From assembly GCA_045596745.1 (NCBI GenBank), contig JAZODA010000002.1, forward strand, positions 1 to 17,057: a stretch of 17,057 nucleotides of DNA, read 5' to 3'. The translations under genes were made by a program, and so were the position numbers. The notes under the pieces are model-generated. The model was not told the DNA's origin. It saw only the letters and a program-made list of their open reading frames with translations, and made no database searches. Position 1 is the stretch's first letter, and every line of letters begins with the position of its first letter. Positions 6,389 through 14,672 of this stretch are shown here, one piece after another. The DNA is from RGIG3009 sp045596745. GTDB lineage: Bacteria > Bacillota > Clostridia > Oscillospirales > Acutalibacteraceae.

Positions 6389-8950
6389 ATGAAAATTTTT
6401 AACTGTAAAGTCAATCACCTTTCCACGCCGCTTGGCTTTGCTATGGACAGTGTCTCCGTTTCATGGGTGACCGAAAGCGAAATTTCCAAGAAGCAGACCA
6501 GAGCCCGTATCCTGGTAGCACGGGATCACGCTATGACACAGGTCGTTTATGACAGCGCGGAAACCAACCTCTCCTGCACCGGGGTTAAGTTACCTCTGAC
6601 CCTGACACCTCGGACAGCCTATTACTGGACAGTTCAAGTATGGGGTGATGGCGGTGATACCGCCGTTTCCGCGGTAAACCACTTTGAAACAGGTAAACTG
6701 GATGAGCCTCTGGAGGGGCAATGGATCACCCCACCGTGGGAAAAGAATCCTTATGTCCGAAAATCTTTTCAAGCGACCGACATCCGAAAGGCACGGTTGT
6801 ACATTATAGGATTGGGCCTTTACTATTTGGAGGTTAACGGCAAAAAGGTCGGCAATGATTTTTTTGCTCCCGGCTGCACGCAAATAGACCGCTTGGGTCA
6901 GATATATACCTACGACCTGACCGACTACCTTCGGGATGGCCGCAATGTTCTCGGTCTGATGATGGGCAATGGCTGGTACAAGGCTCCATTCGGTGCTAAC
7001 GCCGCCCACCGAGAGCAAGCCCCTTTTATCGATAAGTACCTTCTCAAAGCCGAACTGCGGCTAACTTTGGCTGACGGCACAGAGGAAATCATCAACACTG
7101 ATGAAAGCTGGCGCTGTGCTCCCTCTCCCATTGTTGAAGACAGCATCTACGGCGGTGAGGTCTACGATGCTCGTCTTGCCATCGCTCACTGGTCCGATCC
7201 TGATTTTGACGACAGTGAGTGGGATACCATGACCGTCACAGATGCGAACGGGGTTGGCGTATTGACCGATCGTCTGTCTCTTCCCGTTGTCATCAAAGAA
7301 ACCGTCAATCCCATTGCAATCATCCACACCCCCGCCGGGGAGACGGTGCTGGATATGGGACAAAACATCGCGGGTTGGGTCTCCTTCCGTGTCAACGAGC
7401 CTGCGGGCACGGTTATCACGCTCCAGCATGGCGAGATCCTGCAGGACGGCTGTTTCTACAACGAAAACCTGCGCCGAGCAAAAGCAGAATACACCTACAT
7501 ATCCGACGGCACCGAAGCTACGGTTTCCCCCTATTTCACCTTTTTCGGTTTCCGCTACGTAAAAATATCCGGTAACACGAAGCCTATCGACCTGAATGAT
7601 TTTTTGGGTTGCGTGGTCTACTCCGATCTTGACGAAACCGGCTTCTTCACGACATCCGATGCCCGGATCAACCGATTGTACCTCAATGCCAAATGGAGCC
7701 AAAAGGATAACTTCCTGGACGTACCAACCGACTGTCCTCAGCGGGATGAGCGCATGGGCTGGACCGGCGATGCCCAAATGTTCTGCAAAACCGCTTGCTA
7801 CAATATGGATACGTATGCCTTCTACCGCAAGTATTTGAGAGATATTTGGGTCGAGCAGAAAGAATTTGGCGGCCGCGTTGGTCACGTCGCCCCTTCTTTC
7901 TTTAAGGATCACAGAAAATTCAACGCCTTCTGGCAAGGTGGCTCCTGTGCCTGGGGCGATGCCGCTGTCATCATCCCTTGGACTCTGTACGAGCACTACG
8001 GTGATACCGCCATCTTGGAGGAATGCTATCAGAGTATGACCGCTTGGATAGACTGGATTGACCGTACCGTTTTAAACCAAGACGGTCTGTGGGAGCACGG
8101 CTTTAAGTTTGGTGACTGGCTGGCACTGGATGGCGACCCCAACCAAGAGGATGACCGTTACGGCGGTACCGATACCACCTACGTAGCCTCCGCTTACCTC
8201 ACGTACTCCGCCCGATTGGTGGCCGAGGCGGCCCGCGTTTTGGGTCGCACAGAGGATGCCGCTTATTATCAATCCATCAGCGACCGCACCAAAGCCGCTA
8301 TACAGAAGGCCTATTTTGCCGAAGATGGTACGATCAGCATCCAAACCCAGACGGCCCACATCCTCGCCTTGTCCTTCGATTTAACAAAGAAAGAGCACCG
8401 CCCCGCTGTAGGAAGAACCCTTGTGAAGCTTTTGGAACAAAGCAATATGCACTTGCAGACCGGTTTCGTAGGAACTCCCTTCCTGTGCCATACCCTGTCA
8501 GAAGCCGACTACGCAGAAGCCGCCTATACGCTGTTGTTCCAGAATGATTTTCCAAGTTGGCTATATGAGGTGGATATGGGTGCCACCACCATTTGGGAAC
8601 GTTGGAACTCCGTGCTACCCGATGGTAAAATCTCCGGCACAGGCATGAACTCTCTTAACCATTACACCTACGGCAGTATCGTTCAATGGATGTACGAGCA
8701 TATCTGTGGTCTGACCTTGACCTCTCCCGGATTCAAAACCTTCCGGATCCGCCCGGAATTCAGCGATCGTTTTACCTATGTATCTATGAACTATGCCTCT
8801 CCCATGGGCACCATCGAGACCGGCTGGAAACAGCATAACGGTGGCTATCGAGTAACTGTGACAGTGCCATTTGATACAACAGCCGTTTTGGAGCTACCCA
8901 ATCGACAGCCCTTGACGCTGACCCACGGTCGCCACACCGTCGATATCTGA
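6389..8950 (+). CDS. GH78 alpha-L-rhamnosidase
   Basis: This 853-residue enzyme releases terminal alpha-L-rhamnose from glycosides or rhamnose-containing polysaccharide fragments. An N-terminal Fn3-like domain (about 1-108) is followed by the jelly-roll carbohydrate-binding domain (about 115-300, WITPPW..NPYVRKSF, NGWYK), a beta domain with LDMGQNIAGWVSF (about 305-405), the (alpha/alpha)6 barrel (about 410-760) and a C-terminal beta domain. The GH78 signature DVPTDCPQRDERMGWTGD is at residues 444-461, with the general-acid Glu454 and neighbouring Asp residues. The second key Glu is Glu737 in ATTIWERWNS. There is no signal peptide, so it acts on imported substrate; no transporter is in the window. 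It is transcribed alone from 6281-6309 and ends at the terminator 9093-9130. Length and motifs are complete. Confidence 0.95.
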   Translation: MKIFNCKVNHLSTPLGFAMDSVSVSWVTESEISKKQTRARILVARDHAMTQVVYDSAETNLSCTGVKLPLTLTPRTAYYWTVQVWGDGGDTAVSAVNHFETGKLDEPLEGQWITPPWEKNPYVRKSFQATDIRKARLYIIGLGLYYLEVNGKKVGNDFFAPGCTQIDRLGQIYTYDLTDYLRDGRNVLGLMMGNGWYKAPFGANAAHREQAPFIDKYLLKAELRLTLADGTEEIINTDESWRCAPSPIVEDSIYGGEVYDARLAIAHWSDPDFDDSEWDTMTVTDANGVGVLTDRLSLPVVIKETVNPIAIIHTPAGETVLDMGQNIAGWVSFRVNEPAGTVITLQHGEILQDGCFYNENLRRAKAEYTYISDGTEATVSPYFTFFGFRYVKISGNTKPIDLNDFLGCVVYSDLDETGFFTTSDARINRLYLNAKWSQKDNFLDVPTDCPQRDERMGWTGDAQMFCKTACYNMDTYAFYRKYLRDIWVEQKEFGGRVGHVAPSFFKDHRKFNAFWQGGSCAWGDAAVIIPWTLYEHYGDTAILEECYQSMTAWIDWIDRTVLNQDGLWEHGFKFGDWLALDGDPNQEDDRYGGTDTTYVASAYLTYSARLVAEAARVLGRTEDAAYYQSISDRTKAAIQKAYFAEDGTISIQTQTAHILALSFDLTKKEHRPAVGRTLVKLLEQSNMHLQTGFVGTPFLCHTLSEADYAEAAYTLLFQNDFPSWLYEVDMGATTIWERWNSVLPDGKISGTGMNSLNHYTYGSIVQWMYEHICGLTLTSPGFKTFRIRPEFSDRFTYVSMNYASPMGTIETGWKQHNGGYRVTVTVPFDTTAVLELPNRQPLTLTHGRHTVDI

Positions 8951-9092
8951 TATACAACTAAAAATTGATGATCCAATCGATTTTCATTTTTGGTTGCGGT
9001 AGTCGAGCGCATAGCGCTTGTCCTCGCCTTCTTCGACCGCCTTCGAGCTCATAACCTAAGACCATGTTGCAAGCCCACGTCTTGTAACAAGC
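8951..9092. other. Spacer after the rhamnosidase gene, no gene seen
   Basis: No RBS-led ORF is present. An imperfect inverted repeat GTTGCAAG / CTTGTAAC (9066-9089) precedes the terminator. A plus-strand frame from 8990 runs through the terminators and the antisense of the peptide gene and is not credible. Confidence 0.4.
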
Positions 9093-9130
9093 AAAAGCAA
9101 GGCACACCAAACGGTGTGCCTTGCTTTTTG
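9093..9130 (+). terminator. Strong bidirectional terminator
   Basis: A perfect 16-bp stem AAAAGCAAGGCACACC / GGTGTGCCTTGCTTTT (9093-9108 and 9113-9128) with a 4-base loop AAAC. T-runs occur on both strands. It ends the rhamnosidase transcript rightward and, in the other direction, the secreted phosphatase-peptide transcript after it has read through the conserved element at 9134-9230. Confidence 0.85.
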
Positions 9131-9133
9131 TGG

Positions 9134-9230
9134 TTGCGGGAATCGTCCCCTAATCATCGGGAGTTTCCCGGGATTTCCCTTTACCATAGCAAAGCACCCC
9201 CGCAGAAAACTGCGAGGGTGCTTTTTGTAG
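9134..9230 (-). repeat. Conserved structured element downstream of peptide gene, copy 1
   Basis: A 97-base segment almost identical to 16140-16236 (3 differences by eye). It contains a 15-bp hairpin (9191-9205 with 9210-9224, loop of four) whose one non-Watson-Crick position is a G-U pair in minus-strand RNA but a C-A mismatch in plus-strand RNA, which points to minus-strand function. Beyond it, a second foldable block reads GGGAA..TCCC..GGGA..TTCCC on the minus strand (about 9139-9173). It lies in the 3' untranslated region of the 39-aa peptide gene. Confidence 0.75.
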
Positions 9231-9255
9231 GCGATCTTTTGAGGAGAGAGACCGC

Positions 9256-9375
9256 TTATACACTCAGATCGTCATCGTTATCTTCGACAGTCGGTTCGCT
9301 TTGGACGACGACGGCGATCGGCTCATCGACCATTAACTCAAGAATTTCCAAACAGGGTGTCTCGTAAATTCTCAT
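9256..9375 (-). CDS. 39-residue acidic peptide, copy 1 (companion of secreted phosphatase)
   Basis: The peptide starts MRIYETPCLEILELMVDEPI and ends QSEPTVEDNDDDLSV. ATG at 9375 has AAGGAAGG 7 bases upstream, and the gene starts 15 bases after the stop of the 1694-residue secreted protein, so they share a transcript. It is 26/39 identical to the peptide at 16258-16377; the last 15 residues differ only by Val/Ile. It has no membrane segment, signal peptide or GG leader site; the C-terminus carries seven acidic residues in the last ten or so. The opening 'MxxYxxPxLexLEL' resembles short unannotated clostridial and Bacteroides peptides found near secreted proteins, from memory. Function unknown: a chaperone, regulator, or peptide substrate are all possible. 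Paralogue conservation makes a real gene likely. Confidence 0.8.
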   Translation of the reverse strand: MRIYETPCLEILELMVDEPIAVVVQSEPTVEDNDDDLSV

Positions 9376-9390
9376 CAGTACACCTTCCTT

Positions 9391-12300
9391 TTAGCCAAGG
9401 AGAATTCGGCGGATGGATGCAATTTCTTCATCCGTTACGCCGCATTCCTTCTTCAAGAAGTTTTCGATAGCCGCAGAAAGCGTGCCGCCTTCCGTGCCGT
9501 AATTGCTCATCATGGTTTCGTACAGCGGGCCCCACGCAACGTAGTTGCCGCTGGTCGTCATGATACCATTTTCGCTGAAGGTTTTCGTCACGGAATCCAG
9601 CTTGCCACGATAACGCGTGCCGTTACCGAAACTGGTCATCTCGAAATCCCTTGTCAAGTCTTCGTAGGAAACACCCAGCAAACCATTAATGAGGAACGCG
9701 ATCGTTCCCGTGCGGTCGGCACCGGCGTTGCAGTGGAAATAGATGGGATAGTTGTTTTCATCCGCCAGCACTTCCATGACAATACCGATGGATTCCTTGG
9801 CGGAAGACGACGTGAAGATCTGGTCAAACTGCTTCATCGGCGCTTGGATATACACACCGCCGAACGGGCTATCTTCGCTGATGCCATCGTTACCGCGCAG
9901 GTCGAGCTCGGTCTTGATGCCGAGTTCCTCGACGAAGATGCGTTTGCCTTCTTCGGTGAGGGTGGGACCGTCGTTGTAACCGTCGATCATCGCGCCTCGA
10001 TACAGCAGTTCGTAGTTGACGGTTTTGCCGCTTTCGGTCATCCAGCCGCCGATGTCGCGGATGTTGCGGCCGCCCTCGGCATCGATCCAGCGGGGGCCAT
10101 CTTCGACGATGAGAGCGCGCACGTCGGATTCGACACCGCGTGCGTTACGCACTTTCCAGTAATACGTGTTACCGGGCACCAGCAGAATCAGCGTATATTC
10201 GCACTTATCGGTCAGCACCGTTTTTACATTATCGGTGAAGGTGTAGTCGGTTGACCACATCACACGATACGTGTCGCTGCCGTCTTCTTCCCACTGCAGG
10301 GTGACGGAATTAAACGTGTCGTTGCCGAGTTTTGAACCGCTGCACCAAAATTCAGCAGCTTTCTTGCTGTCATTCGAAATCGTCAGGAACTCACGCACGG
10401 TTTGGTTGACGGGGTCAATGGACAGTTCGTCAACAGGGCCGTTGATGGCGATGTCCTCCGCCTCGTCGCGACCCTTGCTGCCCGCGTAGAGGAAGCGATC
10501 CTTGGCATCTTCGGCATTGTCGGTGAAGGTGTCACCGTACAGCACAAGCCCCTCTTCCGAGCCGTCATCCAGCACGAGGTAGGCGCGCGCATCGTAGTAA
10601 CGCTCGTTGAACGCTTCGCTCGCACGCGAGGTCTTCATCACCACGGTGAAATCCAGATACGCATCGGTGTAGTCCACCAGTTTCATGGTGCTGCCGTCGT
10701 AAGCCACAGCTTTCCACAAGCGCGTCGCACTCTTCGTATCGGACTCATCGTAGTTTTCAATTTTGAGTGCGGTGGCGTTGAGTGAACGCTTCATCAGCGT
10801 ACCAAACTCGCGCACCGTATAGGTCTTGCCTTTGTAGGTCAACGTTACCTTGTCGTCTTGTATGTTGAGATTCTCAATGTACAACCGTGTAAGGAAACGG
10901 ATACCCGTCGACTCAACAGCATCCTCAGCGTAATAAAGCGACGTGCCCACCGAATTCATATTAAAGTTCTGCTCGGTAGCAGAAACAAATTCTGCCGTAA
11001 CGGAAACCGCGCCTACCGGCATCACAAACGCAAAGTGCATACCATCGCCTACGCCGAAATCACCATCGGCTTTGTTAAGAATGCGATGCTCACTGCCGTC
11101 TGCTGTAATATATTTCAAGCTACCCGTCACAAGCTGATAACCAGCATCGGGCGACACCGTCACCGTAACCGACGTTCCACTTTCCGCCAAAGTCGTATCC
11201 ACCGCCAGCGTACCGCCTTGCACGGGCTGTACCGTCACGGGGCTGAACACGGCTTCGCTTTGGTCGGCGGGCAGTACCGTGACTGCGCACACCGCGCTGA
11301 CGCGATCGGTCAGGCGGGCGGTCACCGTGGCTGTGCCGACGGCAACGGCGGTAACCTTGCCGTTTTCGACCTTGACCACCGAGGTGTTGCTGGAAATCCA
11401 GCGCAGATCGGTCGTCAGTTCGCTGTTCAGGAACGCGGTGGGCGTGATGGTGGCATCTTCACCCACCGACAGGGTCATACTGCTTTGATCCAGCGACAGC
11501 GACGTGGGTTTCATAACCGTGACGACGCAGCTGGCCGTTTTGCCGTTGGCGGTGGTGGCGGTGATGGTCGCCGTGCCGCGCGAAACGGCGGTGATCTTAC
11601 CGTTGGTCACCTTGGCGACCGCGGGGTTATCCGACACCCACACCGTGCGGTTCAAGTCACTGTCGGCGGGAGTGGCGATCAGCGGCATGGCCGTGCTGTA
11701 GCCCGCCGCCATCAGCAGCGTGGGCTTTTTCATTTCGATGCTTTCCGCGGCGATACCCGTGGAATACATACGCAAACAAATGTTATCAAGGTATACGTCA
11801 CCGTCAGCGCCCGCATCCGCCACCAAGGCGATATCGTAACCTTTGATCAGCGTCATATCGGCGGGCGTGGTAAAGATGTGCGAGAAAGAGCGCCATTCGC
11901 CCTCGGTTTTCTGAGGAGGCGTGACGGAGCAGTTGATCGAACCGCTCCAGACGCGGAAAGAGCCGTTACCCGTCGTTTTGTAATCAAACGTGAGAATGTA
12001 GCGCGTGGCGGGATACAGCGGCAAACTGCTCTTGTAATAGTAATTACGCTTGGTGTTGCCGTAGGAGGCCAGGTCGACACCCATGCTGCCGTCTTTACCG
12101 ATGCCCGCCTTGATTTGCTCTTCCTCGGCCGACGACCAGCTCATACCACCGAGTTCAAAATCACCGTTAATGATCAGGTTCGAGTATTCGCCGACGGAAA
12201 CCTCAACCGTGCAGGTCAGACCATCGTCGTTTTTGGCGGTGATGGTGGCCGTGCCTTCCTCGCTCACAGCAGTGAGCAAGCCGTTGGCAGAGACGGTGAC

Positions 12301-14475
12301 AACACTGTTGTCACTGCTTTCCCAAGTAATAAGACCAACAGAAGAAGCGGCAGGTACGGGTGTTACCTTCAGCTGCTGCGTGCGACCGGGGAACAGCTCC
12401 ACCCGAGCGGGGGATACGATCATCGAGGTTGCTTTGGGCAGTGCCACGATGGAGAAATCGTCAATGTACAGATCGGTATCGCCCGGGTTGCTGAAGCCGA
12501 ACATATAGCCGTTGTTCAGTTCGTCTGCCGCCACCGTGTACGTGAAGGACACACGCGTCCATTCGGTGGTGCTGAGTTTGCGGGACAAATTGCCGTTATC
12601 GCCGGCGGCGACGTATTTTTCGGGAATATACACGTCTACCTTTTCACCCTTGGCGCGGAAAGAAATGGTATACGCTTTGCTGCGCTCGAGCGACGTGCCG
12701 TAGAGGTAACGCGTCGAGGTGCTGCCGACGGGGACGCGCAACACATGGTTGGTTTCGTTGCCCGCTTCGGGTTCAACCACACCTTTGCCGTCGCCCTCGG
12801 CAATGCTCAAGATGTTTCTCGACCACAACTCGCACAAGTAGTCGGTGGATTCGAAGTCACCGCCGATGAGTTTTTCACCGAATTCGTCCACCGTGACGGT
12901 GCAGGAATCGGTGTAACCCAAACTGCTGGTGACGGTGATGACCGTCGTACCTTCTGCCAATGCGGTAACCAGGCCGTTCGCATCTACCGATGCGACGGTC
13001 GGCTCGCTGCTCGTCCAGGTCAGCGCGCCGGGATAGGCGGTGGACGGCTCGGCAGTCACCCACAGCGTTTTGGTCATCTTTTTGCTGCCGGCGGGAACGG
13101 CGAGGTGCAGCGTGTCGTGCGAAATCGACATGGCATCCGCCGTTTGCACCATGTTCACCGCGCACTGCGCCGTGTACGTGCCGTTTTTGGATACCAGCGT
13201 CACCGTGACGTTCGCCGTGCCTGTCACGTTCTTCGCGGTGCACAGCCCCGTGTTATCCACGGTGAGGATATTCTCGTTATCGCTGGCGAAAGAAATCGAG
13301 GTATAGGCCGCCGCATCGGGCTGTACCGTTACCTCCAGCGCCGCGCTGCTATTCAGACCGAGCAACATTGTTTCAGGAACTTTCACACTGCTCGCGTACA
13401 GCGGAGTGAGAGTAAAGTCATCGTAATACACCGCACTATCAGGAGCGTTGACGCCGATGATATAATTTTTGTTACTACCTGCAATAAAGTACCGCGTGAG
13501 CGTTTGCCACTCATCGGTCACGGTAATCATCTTTTTTCCCACAGAATCACCATTTGTGGCGGTAGCACTGTTGGTACGCAAGCCTGCAGTGATGCCACTC
13601 ACGCCATTATCACCTTTCACGCGGCAAGTAAGTACATACGCCACGCCCTCAGTCGCATAACCACCAAGTTTGAGATACCGCGTGGTGGAATCCGTGAATT
13701 TCAGCACGGTGTTGCTGCCATCCGTGGGATCGTTCGTCAGCGAACCGCCGTTGTTCAAAATGGTAGCGAACACACCCGCAGTGTAATCGATCTCGCTGCT
13801 GTCAAACGTACCCTGTGCGCCGAGCAATTCATCGGTGGTCGGTTCGGGTTCCGGTTCAGGTTCCGGCTCCGGTTCCGGTTCGGGTTCGGGTTCGGGTTCT
13901 TCCTCGCCCGTCCACACGGTGAGCGTAAAATCGTCAAAATACGCATAGGCACTCTTCGATTGAAAGGCCATTACATAGTTATAGTTCGTAGACGAAGACG
14001 TGCCACCCATGGTGAAATACCGCGTGAGGGTCTGCCATTCGGAAGTCAGTTCTACCAAACCGTATTCGGCTGTTTCTCCATTAATACCCGTGGTGTATTT
14101 ATTCAGGCGTTTTGTACCCGCTTCTTTTCCGCTGGCGACATCGGGATCGCCTTTCATACGGCAGGTGAATTTATAGGTAACTCCACGTTGCACGTATGCA
14201 GAACTAAGTTTCAGATAGGTGGAACCACCTTGATATTTCAGTACGTAGTTGCCGGAGCCGTCGGGGTCGAGCACCCGTTCAGCACCGTCGGAAAGGGGAG
14301 TGGAGAAAATGCTCTCCGCATAGTTGATGGATTCGTCGTCCAGCGCGCCCTGTGCGCCAAACAGATTTTCTCCCGCTGCACTGACGGGAAGCGCCACGCC
14401 CGAAAGCAGCAGCGTTGCCAGCAAAGCGCTCGTCAACAGCAGAGCCGTTGACCGTTTGAAGCGAATGTGTGTCAT
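9391..14475 (-). CDS. Secreted multidomain protein: CBM-like and BIG2 modules with C-terminal tyrosine phosphatase
   Basis: This is a 1694-residue exported protein. A signal peptide occupies residues 1-33 (basic RFKR, then a Leu/Ala core, cleavage near VSA-AG). CBM_4_9-like jelly-roll modules lie at about 36-190, 214-359, 535-680 and 765-904 (hallmarks NLI.NGDFE, YTISF.AKG, EW..., YIDDF). A (PE)n linker is at 193-212. BIG2 Ig-like domains lie at about 362-443, 446-530, 683-762, 911-988 and 990-1068. An InlB-B-repeat-like segment is at about 1077-1165, an unrecognised domain at 1170-1345, and an Fn3-like domain at about 1365-1455. The C-terminal tyrosine/lipid phosphatase (about 1460-1690) has GGRNIRDIGG and the P-loop HCNAGADRTG with Cys1582 and Arg1588. 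There is no LPXTG or C-terminal anchor. ATG at 14475 has AAAGGATG upstream. The divergent AraC gene probably regulates it; the 39-aa peptide follows. Confidence 0.9.
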   Translation of the reverse strand: MTHIRFKRSTALLLTSALLATLLLSGVALPVSAAGENLFGAQGALDDESINYAESIFSTPLSDGAERVLDPDGSGNYVLKYQGGSTYLKLSSAYVQRGVTYKFTCRMKGDPDVASGKEAGTKRLNKYTTGINGETAEYGLVELTSEWQTLTRYFTMGGTSSSTNYNYVMAFQSKSAYAYFDDFTLTVWTGEEEPEPEPEPEPEPEPEPEPEPTTDELLGAQGTFDSSEIDYTAGVFATILNNGGSLTNDPTDGSNTVLKFTDSTTRYLKLGGYATEGVAYVLTCRVKGDNGVSGITAGLRTNSATATNGDSVGKKMITVTDEWQTLTRYFIAGSNKNYIIGVNAPDSAVYYDDFTLTPLYASSVKVPETMLLGLNSSAALEVTVQPDAAAYTSISFASDNENILTVDNTGLCTAKNVTGTANVTVTLVSKNGTYTAQCAVNMVQTADAMSISHDTLHLAVPAGSKKMTKTLWVTAEPSTAYPGALTWTSSEPTVASVDANGLVTALAEGTTVITVTSSLGYTDSCTVTVDEFGEKLIGGDFESTDYLCELWSRNILSIAEGDGKGVVEPEAGNETNHVLRVPVGSTSTRYLYGTSLERSKAYTISFRAKGEKVDVYIPEKYVAAGDNGNLSRKLSTTEWTRVSFTYTVAADELNNGYMFGFSNPGDTDLYIDDFSIVALPKATSMIVSPARVELFPGRTQQLKVTPVPAASSVGLITWESSDNSVVTVSANGLLTAVSEEGTATITAKNDDGLTCTVEVSVGEYSNLIINGDFELGGMSWSSAEEEQIKAGIGKDGSMGVDLASYGNTKRNYYYKSSLPLYPATRYILTFDYKTTGNGSFRVWSGSINCSVTPPQKTEGEWRSFSHIFTTPADMTLIKGYDIALVADAGADGDVYLDNICLRMYSTGIAAESIEMKKPTLLMAAGYSTAMPLIATPADSDLNRTVWVSDNPAVAKVTNGKITAVSRGTATITATTANGKTASCVVTVMKPTSLSLDQSSMTLSVGEDATITPTAFLNSELTTDLRWISSNTSVVKVENGKVTAVAVGTATVTARLTDRVSAVCAVTVLPADQSEAVFSPVTVQPVQGGTLAVDTTLAESGTSVTVTVSPDAGYQLVTGSLKYITADGSEHRILNKADGDFGVGDGMHFAFVMPVGAVSVTAEFVSATEQNFNMNSVGTSLYYAEDAVESTGIRFLTRLYIENLNIQDDKVTLTYKGKTYTVREFGTLMKRSLNATALKIENYDESDTKSATRLWKAVAYDGSTMKLVDYTDAYLDFTVVMKTSRASEAFNERYYDARAYLVLDDGSEEGLVLYGDTFTDNAEDAKDRFLYAGSKGRDEAEDIAINGPVDELSIDPVNQTVREFLTISNDSKKAAEFWCSGSKLGNDTFNSVTLQWEEDGSDTYRVMWSTDYTFTDNVKTVLTDKCEYTLILLVPGNTYYWKVRNARGVESDVRALIVEDGPRWIDAEGGRNIRDIGGWMTESGKTVNYELLYRGAMIDGYNDGPTLTEEGKRIFVEELGIKTELDLRGNDGISEDSPFGGVYIQAPMKQFDQIFTSSSAKESIGIVMEVLADENNYPIYFHCNAGADRTGTIAFLINGLLGVSYEDLTRDFEMTSFGNGTRYRGKLDSVTKTFSENGIMTTSGNYVAWGPLYETMMSNYGTEGGTLSAAIENFLKKECGVTDEEIASIRRILLG
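13841..13899 (-). repeat. 6-bp coding tandem repeat encoding a (Pro-Glu)n linker
   Basis: About ten near-identical 6-base units (plus strand GGTTCG/GGTTCC/GGTTCA) encode the Pro-Glu linker between the first and second CBM-like modules of the secreted protein. Such repeats can change length by slippage without shifting the frame. Confidence 0.85.
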
Positions 14476-14515
14476 CGTTACTCATCCTTTCATATAGGAA
14501 TTAGAACCCAATTTC

Positions 14516-14521
14516 ATCATA
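14516..14521 (-). promoter_or_regulatory. Extended -10 promoter element of the secreted phosphatase gene
   Basis: TATGAT preceded by TGA on the minus strand. The hexamer 17 bases upstream (GTCTTA, 14539-14544) is a poor -35, the pattern expected for an activator-dependent promoter. Start would be near 14509, giving a leader of about 34 nt. Confidence 0.5.
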
Positions 14522-14546
14522 TCACACGGCAGTGGCAATAAGACAT

Positions 14547-14560
14547 TGTTAAAACTAACA
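14547..14560. promoter_or_regulatory. Candidate operator (inverted repeat) in the divergent promoter region
   Basis: TGTTA-AAAC-TAACA, a 5-bp inverted repeat directly upstream of the weak -35 position of the secreted phosphatase gene and about 60 bases from the AraC gene's -35. This placement suits an activator site for the divergently encoded regulator; no binding evidence exists. Confidence 0.35.
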
Positions 14561-14619
14561 CTTTGATGGATAAAAATGATGTTTTTATCATTTACACCGT
14601 TGTTTTGTCCTTTTTTCGC

Positions 14620-14648
14620 TTGACGAATGGCGGAAAAAACCATATAAT
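14620..14648 (+). promoter_or_regulatory. Sigma-A promoter of the AraC-family regulator gene
   Basis: The -35 TTGACG (14620-14625), a 17-base spacer, and the -10 TATAAT (14643-14648). Start near 14655 leaves a leader of only about 18 nt, just enough for the GGGGGG ribosome binding site at 14661-14666. Confidence 0.8.
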
Positions 14649-14672
14649 GGCAGTGAAAAAGGGGGGACTGTG

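Noticed and set aside
8990..9367. Plus-strand frame of 125 codons after the rhamnosidase
   Set aside because: It reads through a strong terminator, the conserved hairpin and the antisense of the 39-aa peptide; no RBS.
9256..9375. Peptides as precursors of a ribosomally made natural product
   Set aside because: No leader cleavage motif, no modifiable core such as a Cys/Ser/Thr cluster, and no modifying enzyme, protease or transporter in the window. Kept only as a remote alternative.
13841..13899. CRISPR-like short repeats
   Set aside because: Six-base coding repeats for a Pro-Glu linker, without spacers or cas genes. No CRISPR array was seen anywhere in the window.
10858..14451. Plus-strand open frame of 1197 codons opposite the secreted protein gene
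   Set aside because: It is antisense to a gene with clear signal peptide, domains and RBS. The translation is rich in Arg/His/Gly with no recognisable domain, and it has no RBS or promoter.
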